A stretch of DNA of 64,000 nucleotides from Pelagihabitans sp965238025. GTDB lineage: Bacteria; Bacteroidota; Bacteroidia; Flavobacteriales; Flavobacteriaceae. Shown here in pieces: positions 8,036-16,934 of this stretch; position 1 is the stretch's first letter, and every line of letters begins with the position of its first letter. The DNA lies in the NCBI GenBank assembly GCA_965238025.1, contig OZ250162.1, positions 1,674,001 through 1,738,000 on the forward strand. The letters are read 5' to 3'. The translations under genes and the position numbers were made by a program. Under the pieces are notes generated by a model. The model was given only the letters and a program-made list of their open reading frames with translations. It was not told where the DNA came from and searched no databases.

Positions 8036-9183
8036 TTGATAAGGCAACCCAAGGACATTACAAAATCTTTAATTTCCCATTGTGATCTTATTGTGGAGTC
8101 GCCAGGAAGAATCAACTCATAGGCGAGCATATAGACTATAATGGGGGGTATGTGCTACCAGCAGCCATTGACTTGAGAATCAAGCTGTATTTTAAAAGAA
8201 ACAACAGCTCAAGTTGTACCATTTATTCCTCGGAATACGACAGCGGCTTTAAGATAGATCTTAATAAAGTTGAAAAAAGTAATGTAGAATGGGAGAATTA
8301 TATTCTTGGGGTTATCTACTATATTAATATTCTCGAACCGGGCACTGTAAAGGGGTTCGACTGTGTTATTGAGAGCGAGCTGCCCATAGGGGCGGGAATC
8401 AGTTCTTCCGCAGCCTTGGAATGTGGCATGGCCAAGGGACTTAACAAATTGTTTCAAATAGATCTTTCAGACGAACAGATTATAAAACTATCCAGAGATG
8501 CAGAACATGATTTTGCAGGGACCAAATGCGGTATCATGGACCAATTTGCTGTTGTAAAAGGTAAAAAGGACAAGCTTATCAAACTGAACAGTCAAAGTCT
8601 TGAATATGAATACGTTGATGCGCTATTTGCACCGTATAAAATCCTGCTGTTGAATACCAATGTGTCTCATAACCTAGGAAGTAGCGAATACAATATTAGA
8701 GGGGAAGAATGTAAACTCGCACTTCAACTTATAAAAGAAAAATACCCAAATTATCAAAACCTCGTTGATGTACCGGAGACCGTAATTAAGGAACTCAAAC
8801 CGACCTTGACAGGGAAGACGTTTCCCCGAGCACTTTATGTAACCCAAGAAAATCAACGGACCCTAAAAGCTTCAGAAGCCCTAAAGGATGCAAACCTAAA
8901 GGCCTTTGGAAAGTATATGTACGATTCGCATCACGGCCTGCAGCACCAATATGAGGTAAGTTGTCCAGAGTTGGATTTTTTGGTCGGCTATTCAAAACAG
9001 CATGAGGCGGTAATCGGCTCCCGAATGATGGGCGGAGGTTTTGGTGGGTGCACCATAAACCTTGTTCACGCCGACCTCTTGGAAAGTTATTTAGACGAAG
9101 TCTCCAGGGCATACCAAGAAGAATTCAATAAGGATGTGACCCCAATCGTCGTTCAGACTGGGGAGGGCGTAGCAATTAAATAA
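8036..9183 (+). pseudogene. galK: galactokinase with a frameshift near its N-terminus
   Basis: The main frame (8122-9183) encodes galactokinase from 'GEHIDYNGGYVLPAAIDL' onward, with the GHMP ATP-binding motif 'LPIGAGISSSAALECG', the 'GIMDQFAV' region and the C-terminal 'SRMMGGGFGGCTINL'. The expected N-terminal signature is present but one frame off: 'DLIVESPGRIN' is read up to 8116 and then hits TAG at 8120-8122. Between Asn (8114-8116) and Gly (8122) there are five bases (TCATA) where six are needed for Leu-Ile, so one base is missing. The in-frame upstream part has no ATG; TTG at 8036 is the only reasonable start. It is probably a pseudogene, unless the deletion is a sequencing error. No other Leloir pathway genes are nearby. 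Confidence 0.8.
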
Positions 9184-9208
9184 ACTTGAAGACCAATCCG
9201 TGTATTAG

Positions 9209-10684
9209 CTAGCTGAACTGAGCTGTCAATTCGGAAACCACATCGTCAATAACCTTATTTTTTTTGATTTTTCTCAAAATCTTTGGGGCAACTACCCGCT
9301 CTTTACAGTCTGCAATTGAACAACGTTCACAAGTATTCCCAACGAGTTGCGTTTTAATTTTTGGGTCCTCTAAAAAGGCTATTTTCTTTTTTAATTGCTT
9401 GTTGATCAGTAAACCAATACTAATACTTCTATACTGATCCTCTTTAAAGGGGTCTCTTGTGGCAGAAGAAAATACCAAATAGGACATGTCATCATCTGGG
9501 TATTTCGAAATTTGTAGGTCAAATGCGTGATCTTTCTTATTTCTGGCAATGTCCTGTAATACCCGAAGTGAAACCCACCTTCTACAATAATGTTCATTGG
9601 TTTCATTACCGTGGGGCGAATGTTGATTTGACAAATGCAGCTCTTTGGTCAAATAAAAGTTAGGGTTGCCTTCTGTGTAATTGAAGCGCAAAAAGAAGAG
9701 ACTTTGAATGTTAAAGTCTTTTGGAAGTAGGTTTGTCAAGCGCTGGTAAAATGTTTCCGGCGAGGCGCTGAACGAGGTGAAAATCTTTATAAAAGCCGCT
9801 TTATCAAAGGTGTCTTTTTTAATAAGGGTGGAAAATTCATTTACAAGCGCCGCTCGGGGCAACAGCAAGGCGCCAGCAAAATAAGAAGCGTAAAAGTTAT
9901 TTAGTACTTGCTCAAAATTTTCAAATTTTATCCATGAAAAAGTATAGAGGCGTTGATCAAAGGCCAAATAGTTATAAGCGATTTCCTTGGCATATATAAA
10001 AATACGTTGGGCCTCATCTATATTGCTCGCCAGCAGTAACGTTTTTGTTTTGGGAACAAAAACCGAACGCAGTTCATAGAGCTCCTTATGCTTTTTTAAA
10101 TCGGTATTATTGATTTTATATCCATATTCTTCAACAAGGATTTCCTCCAATTCTTTTGAGGATACGGCGGTGTCTACATCAATATGATAGGCTTTGCAAA
10201 ATTTGAGGACCCGCTGCTCCAAATCATCAAAATAATTATAATTCGACTGTTGATAAGAACGCAGGGAGGAAAGATAAAAACTTTCCCTGTTGAAGTTATA
10301 GTGTTTTGCAACTTCTATTATGGTGGTAATAAAAGCATTGACCTTGTCAGGGGCGTTCGCAATAATATCGATAAGGTTGCTCTCCTTTATTCCGAAGAGC
10401 TCCAAAGGTATTTCCTTTAGGATTTTAGATTGCAAGATTTCGCCGATGGGGGCAAGGTTCTTATCCAATTTTAAGGAAACCAAGCGATCATAAGGAACAT
10501 CCAATTTTTCAGACAGTAATATAATTTTGTCCGTTTTAGGATACTTTTTTCCTTTCTCGATTTCGTTCAAATACGACTTTGACAAGCCGGACAGCTTAGA
10601 TAAACCAAAAAGTGAAAGGTTTTTGTCGGTGCGTATCTGTTTAAGCTTAAGGCCAAATATGAGCTTGATGTATTCTTCTTCCAT
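9209..10684 (-). CDS. RamB/ScfR-like XRE-family regulator of acetate/glyoxylate genes
   Basis: 491 residues. Residues about 10-65 are a classical XRE helix-turn-helix ('LSLFGLSKLSGLSKSYLNE'). The long middle matches the IrrE/ImmA-like region of short-chain fatty acid regulators, but the zinc-protease motif HEXXH is missing ('IYAKEIAYNYL' is in its place), so it should be a ligand sensor, not a protease. A Cys cluster 'CERCSIADC' near residues 452-460 corresponds to the C-terminal Cys motif of this family. RamB of Corynebacterium, with this domain plan, controls isocitrate lyase and malate synthase; here the gene is divergent from exactly those genes. Its -7 element (TATCTTTG) lies 11 bases before the ATG. 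It converges with galK. Confidence 0.8.
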   Translation of the reverse strand: MEEEYIKLIFGLKLKQIRTDKNLSLFGLSKLSGLSKSYLNEIEKGKKYPKTDKIILLSEKLDVPYDRLVSLKLDKNLAPIGEILQSKILKEIPLELFGIKESNLIDIIANAPDKVNAFITTIIEVAKHYNFNRESFYLSSLRSYQQSNYNYFDDLEQRVLKFCKAYHIDVDTAVSSKELEEILVEEYGYKINNTDLKKHKELYELRSVFVPKTKTLLLASNIDEAQRIFIYAKEIAYNYLAFDQRLYTFSWIKFENFEQVLNNFYASYFAGALLLPRAALVNEFSTLIKKDTFDKAAFIKIFTSFSASPETFYQRLTNLLPKDFNIQSLFFLRFNYTEGNPNFYLTKELHLSNQHSPHGNETNEHYCRRWVSLRVLQDIARNKKDHAFDLQISKYPDDDMSYLVFSSATRDPFKEDQYRSISIGLLINKQLKKKIAFLEDPKIKTQLVGNTCERCSIADCKERVVAPKILRKIKKNKVIDDVVSELTAQFS

Positions 10685-10694
10685 AATTCTTGAT

Positions 10695-10702
10695 CAAAGA
10701 TA
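10695..10702 (-). promoter_or_regulatory. -7 promoter element of the RamB-like gene
   Basis: TATCTTTG on the minus strand, an exact TAnnTTTG match, placed so that the leader would be only a few bases long. Confidence 0.55.
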
Positions 10703-10746
10703 ACAAATAATGCGGATGTCGTAATTTTTGTGCTTTTTAACGATTT

Positions 10747-10760
10747 AGCGAACGTTCGCT
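10747..10760. promoter_or_regulatory. perfect palindrome between the RamB-like gene and aceB
   Basis: AGCGAACGTTCGCT is a perfect 14-bp palindrome in the 124-base divergent spacer, the natural place for an operator acting on both genes. It differs from the Corynebacterium RamB site, so the assignment is positional inference. Confidence 0.5.
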
Positions 10761-10808
10761 TTTTTTGTCGAATCTTTTTTTATAGTATTGCTCCATAATT
10801 AATTCAAT

Positions 10809-12425
10809 ATGGAAAACACCACTACACTTTTTCGAGCTAAATACCGCTTTGGTAAGGAGGTAATGAATACCTATCCGGAAGTTCTGACCGAAGATGCAAT
10901 TGCGTTCTTGGCTGCTTTGCAACAAAAATTCAACAATGAAAGACTCGACCTTTTAAAGAGAAGAAAAGACCAACAGGCCTTTTTTGATCAAGGAAAGTTT
11001 CCTGAGTTTCCCAGAGAAACAAAAGCCATTAGGGAGTCGGATTGGAAGGCTGCTCCCACACCTCACGATTTGTTAGATCGTCGGGTAGAAATTACAGGAC
11101 CTGTTGATCGAAAAATGGTTATTAACGCGCTAAACTCTGGTGCTAAAACCTTTATGGCCGATTTTGAGGATAGCAATGCGCCTACCTGGTCAAATTGCCT
11201 GGAAGGGCAACAAAATTTAATCGATGCCAATAAAAGGGCTATAGATTTTTTTGATGCAAACAGGAATAAATCATACGCCTTAAAAGAAGAAACAGCAGTA
11301 TTGCTCGTGAGACCAAGAGGACTTCATTTAAATGAAAGAAACCTATTGATCGGGCACCTCTTAATAGATGGGGCCGAGATGTCGGCAAGTTTGTTTGATT
11401 TTGGACTTTATGTATTTCATAATGCCAAAACATTAATGGCCAACAACACCGCACCTTATTTCTACCTTCCAAAACTAGAGCACTATTTAGAAGCCCGCTG
11501 GTGGAATGCCGTTTTTGAATTTGCCCAAGACTATCTCGAAATACCTTCGGGTACTTTTAAAACTACAGTGCTTGTAGAAACGATTACGGCAAGTCATCAA
11601 TTGGATGAAATTATTTATGAACTCAAAGACCATATTGTTGGTTTGAACTGTGGTCGTTGGGACTACATATTTTCCTATATCAAAAAATTTAGAAACCACC
11701 CGAATTTTCTGGTTCCGAATCGTGATCAGGTAACCATGACTTCTCCATTTATGGATGCCTATTCCAAATTGGTAATCCAGCGATGTCATAAAAGAGGCAT
11801 TCATGCCATCGGAGGAATGGCAGCTCAAATTCCGATCAAGAATAATAATATCGCCAATGCAAACGCAATGGAAAAGGTGCGATTGGATAAGGAAAGGGAA
11901 GTTAAAAACGGACATGATGGTACCTGGGTCGCACACCCTGCCCTAGTAGGAGTGGCCATGGATGAGTTTAACAAGCACATGCCAACCCCGAACCAATTGC
12001 ATATCACCAGGGATGATATTTCCATTACTCCTGCTGATTTGGTAGCACTTCCCAAGGGAACAGTTACCGAGGCCGGAGTACGGAAAAATATAAACGTGGG
12101 CGTCCTGTATTTAGAGGCTTGGCTTCAAGGAAACGGCGCAGTTGCCTTATATCACCTAATGGAAGATGCGGCAACAGCAGAAATTTCAAGAACCCAAATT
12201 TGGCATTGGCTAAAGAACGAAATAACCCTTGACGACGGTAGAAGTTTTGACTATTCATTATTCGCTCAAATTTTTGATGAGGAAATAGAAAAAATCATTA
12301 CTGAAGTTGGTGAAAATAGAATTAAGGACACCCAATTCGAAAGAGCCTTTGACTTGTTTAGAGAGCTGGTATTGTCCCACAATTTTGAAGAGTTCCTGAC
12401 CCTTCCCGCCTATAAATATATTTAA
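10809..12425 (+). CDS. aceB: malate synthase A
   Basis: 538 residues, the usual length of malate synthase A. It condenses glyoxylate with acetyl-CoA to malate, the second step of the glyoxylate shunt. The family signature is intact: 'KDHIVGLNCGRWDYIF'. The N-terminal TIM-barrel region has 'KTFMADFEDSNAPTW', and 'LLVRPRGLHLNE' follows. The gene starts 48 bases after the divergent operator palindrome; a near-consensus -7 (TAGTATTG) lies about 20 bases upstream. Isocitrate lyase follows after 76 bases containing a stem-loop, so both are likely transcribed together, with a possible difference in downstream expression. Expected on acetate, fatty acids or other C2-yielding substrates. Confidence 0.97.
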   Translation: MENTTTLFRAKYRFGKEVMNTYPEVLTEDAIAFLAALQQKFNNERLDLLKRRKDQQAFFDQGKFPEFPRETKAIRESDWKAAPTPHDLLDRRVEITGPVDRKMVINALNSGAKTFMADFEDSNAPTWSNCLEGQQNLIDANKRAIDFFDANRNKSYALKEETAVLLVRPRGLHLNERNLLIGHLLIDGAEMSASLFDFGLYVFHNAKTLMANNTAPYFYLPKLEHYLEARWWNAVFEFAQDYLEIPSGTFKTTVLVETITASHQLDEIIYELKDHIVGLNCGRWDYIFSYIKKFRNHPNFLVPNRDQVTMTSPFMDAYSKLVIQRCHKRGIHAIGGMAAQIPIKNNNIANANAMEKVRLDKEREVKNGHDGTWVAHPALVGVAMDEFNKHMPTPNQLHITRDDISITPADLVALPKGTVTEAGVRKNINVGVLYLEAWLQGNGAVALYHLMEDAATAEISRTQIWHWLKNEITLDDGRSFDYSLFAQIFDEEIEKIITEVGENRIKDTQFERAFDLFRELVLSHNFEEFLTLPAYKYI

Positions 12426-12430
12426 AATAA

Positions 12431-12467
12431 GAATCCCGCCGATGCGGCAACATCTATAACGGGATTC
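12431..12467 (+). promoter_or_regulatory. stem-loop between aceB and aceA
   Basis: GAATCCCG (12431-12438) pairs with CGGGATTC (12460-12467), with a smaller GCCG/CGGC hairpin in the loop. No T run follows, so it is more likely an RNA stability or processing element than a terminator. Confidence 0.5.
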
Positions 12468-12501
12468 AAATTATTAATAAATAATAAAGTAAAACAAAGT
12501 T

Positions 12502-14112
12502 ATGAAAAATTACAATTCGGCCATTGACGTTATTCGTAAATTAAAAACCAAACACGGAAATACTTGGGCGTCCATAAGCCCAGAGAATGCTGCACGTATT
12601 GCCATTCAAAACAGATTTAGAACAGGACTGGATATTGCTAAATATACGGCGTCGATCATGCGTAAGGATATGGCAGATTATGATGCCAATCCTATGAATT
12701 ATACACAATCATTAGGTTGCTGGCATGGTTTTGTGGCGCAACAAAAAATGATTGCGGTAAAAAAACATCAAGGTACCACCGATAAAACATACTTGTATCT
12801 TTCTGGTTGGATGGTCGCAGCTTTACGTTCAGAACTCGGCCCTTTGCCAGATCAATCAATGCATGAAAAAACTGCTGTGCCCAAGTTGATCGAAGAGATA
12901 TACACTTTCTTGCGTCAAGCGGATGCAGTGGAGTTAAACGATCTCTTTCGCCGTCTAGACGCGGGTGAGGATGTTCAAGCTGAAATCGATAATTTCGAGA
13001 CCCATGTTGTACCTATCATTGCCGATATTGATGCAGGTTTTGGGAATGAGGAAGCGACCTATTTGTTGGCAAAAAAGATGATTGAAGCCGGTGCCTGTGC
13101 CCTTCAAATCGAAAATCAGGTATCCGACGCCAAACAATGTGGTCATCAAGATGGTAAGGTAACCGTACCACATGAAGATTTTATCGCTAAGTTGAACGCA
13201 TTGCGATATGCATTTTTGGAACTTGGTGTAGAGGAAGGTGTAATCGTTGCCCGTACGGATTCTGAAGGAGCAGGTCTAACACAAAAACTGCCCGTATCAC
13301 TTGAAGAGGGAGACTTGGCATCCAAGTACATGGATTTTGTTGAAGCGGAAGAAATTTCATTGGAAGATGTAAAGGAAAATGATGTGCTATTTAAGCGTGA
13401 TGGTAAATTGGTTCGTCCTTTACGAATGCCAAATGGCCTATATAAATTCAAAGAAGGTTCCAATATTGATCGTGTTGTACTCGATTGTGTTACAAGCCTA
13501 CAGAACGGGGCAGATTTGCTTTGGATCGAGACCCCGACACCGCATGTTGGTCAAATAGCACATATGGTGAACAGAGTTAGGGAACAAGTGCCGAATGCCA
13601 AGTTGGTATATAACAATTCGCCCTCTTTCAATTGGACCATTAATTTCCGTCAGCAGGCATTCGATGCCATGAAAGAAGCGGGGGAAGATGTATCTGCCTA
13701 TGTTCGTGCCGAACTAATGGATGTGAAGTATGATGGCACCGAACTATCTGACAGGGCTGATGAAATGATCCGCTTGTTTCAAGTAGAGGCGTCTCGTCAT
13801 GCAGGAGTATTCCATCACCTGATTACATTGCCGACCTATCACACGACCGCACTTCATATGAATGATCTTGTAGAAGGTTATTTTGGGGAAATGGGAATGT
13901 TGGCCTATGTTGATTCGGTACAACGTCAAGAAATACGAAAAGGCGTATCCTGTGTAAAACACCAACGTATGTCCGGTTCAGATTTAGGCGATGACCACAA
14001 AACCTTCTTCTCGGGCAACAAGGCCTTAAAGGCTGGGGGTGCTAAAAACACAAGCAATCAGTTTGAAACCGTTAAAAAGGAAGCAAAACAAGAACTGGTG
14101 TTAACTAAATAA
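12502..14112 (+). CDS. aceA: isocitrate lyase
   Basis: 536 residues. It cleaves isocitrate to succinate and glyoxylate. The active-site loop is 'KQCGHQDGKVTVPHEDF', where Cys is the general acid; the usual K-[KR]-C-G-H is varied to K-Q-C-G-H, a form seen in the longer (about 530-residue) isocitrate lyases. Mg-binding and substrate regions 'IADIDAGFGNEEATYLLA' and 'VARTDSEGAG' are present. The length exceeds the E. coli-type enzyme (434 residues) because of an insert after the active-site loop. It lies downstream of aceB and ends just before a strong terminator at 14132-14163, closing the aceBA unit. Confidence 0.97.
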   Translation: MKNYNSAIDVIRKLKTKHGNTWASISPENAARIAIQNRFRTGLDIAKYTASIMRKDMADYDANPMNYTQSLGCWHGFVAQQKMIAVKKHQGTTDKTYLYLSGWMVAALRSELGPLPDQSMHEKTAVPKLIEEIYTFLRQADAVELNDLFRRLDAGEDVQAEIDNFETHVVPIIADIDAGFGNEEATYLLAKKMIEAGACALQIENQVSDAKQCGHQDGKVTVPHEDFIAKLNALRYAFLELGVEEGVIVARTDSEGAGLTQKLPVSLEEGDLASKYMDFVEAEEISLEDVKENDVLFKRDGKLVRPLRMPNGLYKFKEGSNIDRVVLDCVTSLQNGADLLWIETPTPHVGQIAHMVNRVREQVPNAKLVYNNSPSFNWTINFRQQAFDAMKEAGEDVSAYVRAELMDVKYDGTELSDRADEMIRLFQVEASRHAGVFHHLITLPTYHTTALHMNDLVEGYFGEMGMLAYVDSVQRQEIRKGVSCVKHQRMSGSDLGDDHKTFFSGNKALKAGGAKNTSNQFETVKKEAKQELVLTK

Positions 14113-14131
14113 ACTGAGATTCTAGTTAAAG

Positions 14132-14163
14132 AAAAAGGCGACATTTAATAATGTCGCCTTTTT
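14132..14163 (+). terminator. intrinsic terminator after aceA
   Basis: AAAAAGGCGACAT (14132-14144) pairs with ATGTCGCCTTTT (14151-14162) around a six-base loop, followed by T residues. It ends the aceBA transcript. An ATG at 14151 lies inside the 3' arm and is therefore a poor start for the next gene. Confidence 0.85.
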
Positions 14164-14189
14164 ATAATTTTAACCCAACAACCAACAAC

Positions 14190-14666
14190 ATGTTTACAAC
14201 CGCAGACCTTTGGGATGAACATTCGGAACTCCTAATATGTTCCGACCCTATTTTTCAAGATTTTGGAAACAAGAACTCATTTTCCGGAGAGATTACCACC
14301 TTAAAATTGTTCGAGGACAACTCCTTGGTCCGTCAACAATTGGAATCCGATGGGAAAGGAAAAGTGCTTGTAATAGACGGGGGCGGTTCTTTACGATGTG
14401 CCTTGGTCGGAGATCGGTTGGCGGCCTTGGCCATACAAAACAATTGGTTGGGTATTATCGTTAACGGATGCATCAGGGATAGCGAACTTATCAATACAAT
14501 GGATGTTGGTATCAGGGCCTTAAACACATGCCCCGTTAAGAGTATTAAACGCAATAGCGGGGAAAAAGATGTTCCTGTAAAGTTTGGGGGTGTTACCTTT
14601 ATGCCAGGTCAATTCGTTTATGTAGATTCGGATGGAATACTTTTGAGCCAACAAAATTTGTTATAA
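14190..14666 (+). CDS. RraA-fold protein (RraA / HMG-aldolase family)
   Basis: 158 residues from ATG 14190; an in-frame ATG at 14151 lies inside the aceA terminator and adds a non-conserved extension, so the later start is chosen. Core motifs of the RraA/4-hydroxy-4-methyl-2-oxoglutarate aldolase family are present: 'KGKVLVIDGGGSLRCALVGD', 'LAALAIQNNWLGIIVNGCIR' with Arg-Asp-Ser following, and 'PGQFVYVDSDGILL'. Members either inhibit RNase E or cleave/decarboxylate C4-C6 oxo-acids using the conserved R-D pair and a divalent metal. The position between isocitrate lyase and a glyoxylate-type aminotransferase favours a metabolic role in oxo-acid chemistry (for example oxaloacetate decarboxylation), but this is inference. 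The aminotransferase begins ten bases after its stop. Confidence 0.8.
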   Translation: MFTTADLWDEHSELLICSDPIFQDFGNKNSFSGEITTLKLFEDNSLVRQQLESDGKGKVLVIDGGGSLRCALVGDRLAALAIQNNWLGIIVNGCIRDSELINTMDVGIRALNTCPVKSIKRNSGEKDVPVKFGGVTFMPGQFVYVDSDGILLSQQNLL

Positions 14667-14675
14667 AGAAATTAA

Positions 14676-15842
14676 ATGAAGCAGAGAAAATTACTCATGA
14701 TTCCTGGTCCAATAGAGTTTGAACCGGAAGTGATTCGCGCAATGGGAGTGTTGACCACCAGTCATGTAGCACCAAATTTTATAGAGTGTTTCGGAAATAG
14801 TCTGGAGCTAATGAAAAAAATATGGATGGCCCCAAACGGCCAACCCTTCGTAGTTGCGGGAAGTGGTACTTTGGCAATGGACATGGCAGCAGCGAACCTT
14901 GTGGAAAAGGGTGATAATGTCTTGGTCATTTCAACTGGATATTTTGGAGAGCGTTTTAAGGATGTTTTGGAAAGATATGGCGCCGATGTCACTATTTTAA
15001 AGGCTGATACGGGTAAGGTTGTTGATTTGGACACAATAGAAGAAGAACTAAAGACCAAAAAATACAAGTTGTTGACCTTTACCCATGTTGACACGTCAAC
15101 CGGAGTTTTGGTAGCTCCCCAACCGCTGGCTAAATTGGCAAATAAATATAATGTGCTTAGCATTCTAGATGGGGTTTGTTCTGTGGCCGGAGAAGAAATC
15201 AGACAGGAAGAATGGGGATTGGATATCGTGTTGACTGCCTCCCAAAAAGCAATCGGCGTACCCCCAGGATTGGCACTATTGGTAGCCTCGAAAAAAGCAA
15301 TGAAGACTTGGGAAAATCGAAAAACGCCCGTTCAAAGCTACTATTCAGATTGGGCAAATTGGTGCCCTATAATGAAGGCGTATGAAGAAAGACGTCCTTC
15401 TTATTTCGGAACCCCACCGGTGAATTTAATTGTTGCCTTGCAAACAAGCCTGAAAATTATAGACAAGGAGGGGATTGAAAAAAGAGTAGACCGGCATAGG
15501 CGGTTGGCCGCTGCATTTCGAGCCGCTATTACCTCCCTCGGATTAAAGTTATTGCCAAATAATAATAAAGTTGCGGCAAATACCTTAACCGCTATTTATT
15601 ATCCTGAAAATATTGATGGAGCAGATTTCAGGAGTAAAATAAGCGAGTGCGATGTAATAATTGCAGGCGGCCTTCTTGCGGAAATAAAGTCATCCTATTT
15701 TCGGGTGGGCCATATGGGATCGGTTTCGGCCAAAGATCTTATAGCAACGCTAAGCGCAATTGAACATGCGCTACATTATGTTGGTCATGAATTTGAAACG
15801 GGCACTGGCCTTAGTACCTTTCAACGTGAAATAATGGATTAA
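14676..15842 (+). CDS. class V aminotransferase, alanine/serine-glyoxylate type
   Basis: 388 residues, the usual length of this family. It opens with the characteristic 'LLMIPGPIEFEPEVIRAMG'. The PLP site shows 'AGSGTLAMD' near residue 61, D165 in 'SILDGVCSV' and the Schiff-base lysine K191 in 'LTASQKAIGVPPGL'. Enzymes of this group transfer an amino group from alanine or serine to glyoxylate, giving glycine. Being ten bases from the RraA-fold gene and just downstream of isocitrate lyase, it offers a way to convert or detoxify surplus glyoxylate. The exact amino donor cannot be read from sequence. The gene converges with the kinase gene, nine bases away. Confidence 0.88.
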   Translation: MKQRKLLMIPGPIEFEPEVIRAMGVLTTSHVAPNFIECFGNSLELMKKIWMAPNGQPFVVAGSGTLAMDMAAANLVEKGDNVLVISTGYFGERFKDVLERYGADVTILKADTGKVVDLDTIEEELKTKKYKLLTFTHVDTSTGVLVAPQPLAKLANKYNVLSILDGVCSVAGEEIRQEEWGLDIVLTASQKAIGVPPGLALLVASKKAMKTWENRKTPVQSYYSDWANWCPIMKAYEERRPSYFGTPPVNLIVALQTSLKIIDKEGIEKRVDRHRRLAAAFRAAITSLGLKLLPNNNKVAANTLTAIYYPENIDGADFRSKISECDVIIAGGLLAEIKSSYFRVGHMGSVSAKDLIATLSAIEHALHYVGHEFETGTGLSTFQREIMD

Positions 15843-15851
15843 CCGCTTCAA

Positions 15852-16934
15852 TTAGAATGGGCTGTTAGGTCTTAAAACCGAGAGGACCGTTTGACTCATA
15901 TAATCCGTATTATCCAAGGCTTTTTGAGTAAAGGCAAATAGGCTGGCTGCACGATCTAAATTCTGGTTTTCGTAGGTAACCTTGTAGTATTTGTTATTAT
16001 TTAGGTAATCGGTCAAAGCGCGAAGTCCGTGTAAGAAAGGCATGAGGACCGCCCCAGTTACCAAAGACTGAATCTCTTTTTCAGAAAGGAAAGGACCATT
16101 GCTTCCCAAACCTTTTATAAAAGCCTCGAACAACGCTTTTTCAAAAGTAATCTTACTATGATCCTGTTCATCCTCAGCAGCCCTATTGGCAATAGTCCGT
16201 ACCGCATCCCCAAAGTCGTAAAGGAAGTATCCCGGCATTATCGTATCAAGATCAATTAGGCAAAGCGCCGTATTGGTTTCTCTTGAAAAAAGAATATTAT
16301 TCAGCTTGGTATCGTTATGGCAAATACGTTTTGGTAATTGCTCATCGACCAATGCTTCCAGTTTTGTCAAGGTATCTTCGGCAAAAGAAATGGCCTCTTT
16401 GGCTATTGCTTTTTTTTCGTTTGAAGCCTTCGATAGAACAGCCAGAAATTGCATTTTTCGAAAGGCAAGATTATGGAATTTGTAGATGGTATCTGTATAT
16501 TTATCAATCTCCGTGGTACCCAGTAACGAATGAAATGCTGCTATGATCCTTCCCGCTTCAAAAGCAATTTTTGGCGAGCTTGCGTTGTTGTACGTTGTAC
16601 TATTTGCAACGTAGGTCATCATCCGCCAGTATCCAGAGGTAGTTGAGCTGTAATTTTTACCGGAAGTTGTTGCGATCAAAACAACCTTCTCATATTGGTT
16701 TCCTTTCAGATGTTTTACTGCACGACCAATATTGACCATTAGCCCTTCCACATTTTCAAAAACCTTATGATTTATTCGCTGCAGCACGTAAAGCGGATTG
16801 CCAGATACAGACACCAAAAAAGTGTCGTTGATCAGGCCGCTCGTCATAGACTGGAAAATATAATCAGCTTTGGGAACGGTAAATTGCTCCAAGATGGAGT
16901 TAAGCTCGTTGTTGCTATATACTGCTATTGCCAT
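15852..16934 (-). CDS. NahK-like N-acetylhexosamine 1-kinase (APH fold)
   Basis: 360 residues of the aminoglycoside/choline kinase fold. The catalytic loop is 'RICHNDTKLNNILF' (H206, D208, N213 region) and the metal site 'LIDLDTIMPGYFLYD' (D228/D230). These and 'LYVLQRINHKVFENV' match closely what I know of Bifidobacterium N-acetylhexosamine 1-kinase (NahK), which phosphorylates GlcNAc/GalNAc at C1. The start overlaps the end of the upstream nucleotidyltransferase gene by ten bases, and a GH109-type N-acetylgalactosaminidase gene is divergent from that pair. GalNAc (or GlcNAc) is therefore the likeliest substrate. Choline or another small alcohol is an alternative for this fold. Confidence 0.8.
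   Translation of the reverse strand: MAIAVYSNNELNSILEQFTVPKADYIFQSMTSGLINDTFLVSVSGNPLYVLQRINHKVFENVEGLMVNIGRAVKHLKGNQYEKVVLIATTSGKNYSSTTSGYWRMMTYVANSTTYNNASSPKIAFEAGRIIAAFHSLLGTTEIDKYTDTIYKFHNLAFRKMQFLAVLSKASNEKKAIAKEAISFAEDTLTKLEALVDEQLPKRICHNDTKLNNILFSRETNTALCLIDLDTIMPGYFLYDFGDAVRTIANRAAEDEQDHSKITFEKALFEAFIKGLGSNGPFLSEKEIQSLVTGAVLMPFLHGLRALTDYLNNNKYYKVTYENQNLDRAASLFAFTQKALDNTDYMSQTVLSVLRPNSPF

Noticed and set aside
14151..14189. Upstream start of the RraA-fold gene
   Set aside because: This ATG lies in the 3' arm of the aceA terminator and adds a non-family extension; ATG 14190 is preferred.
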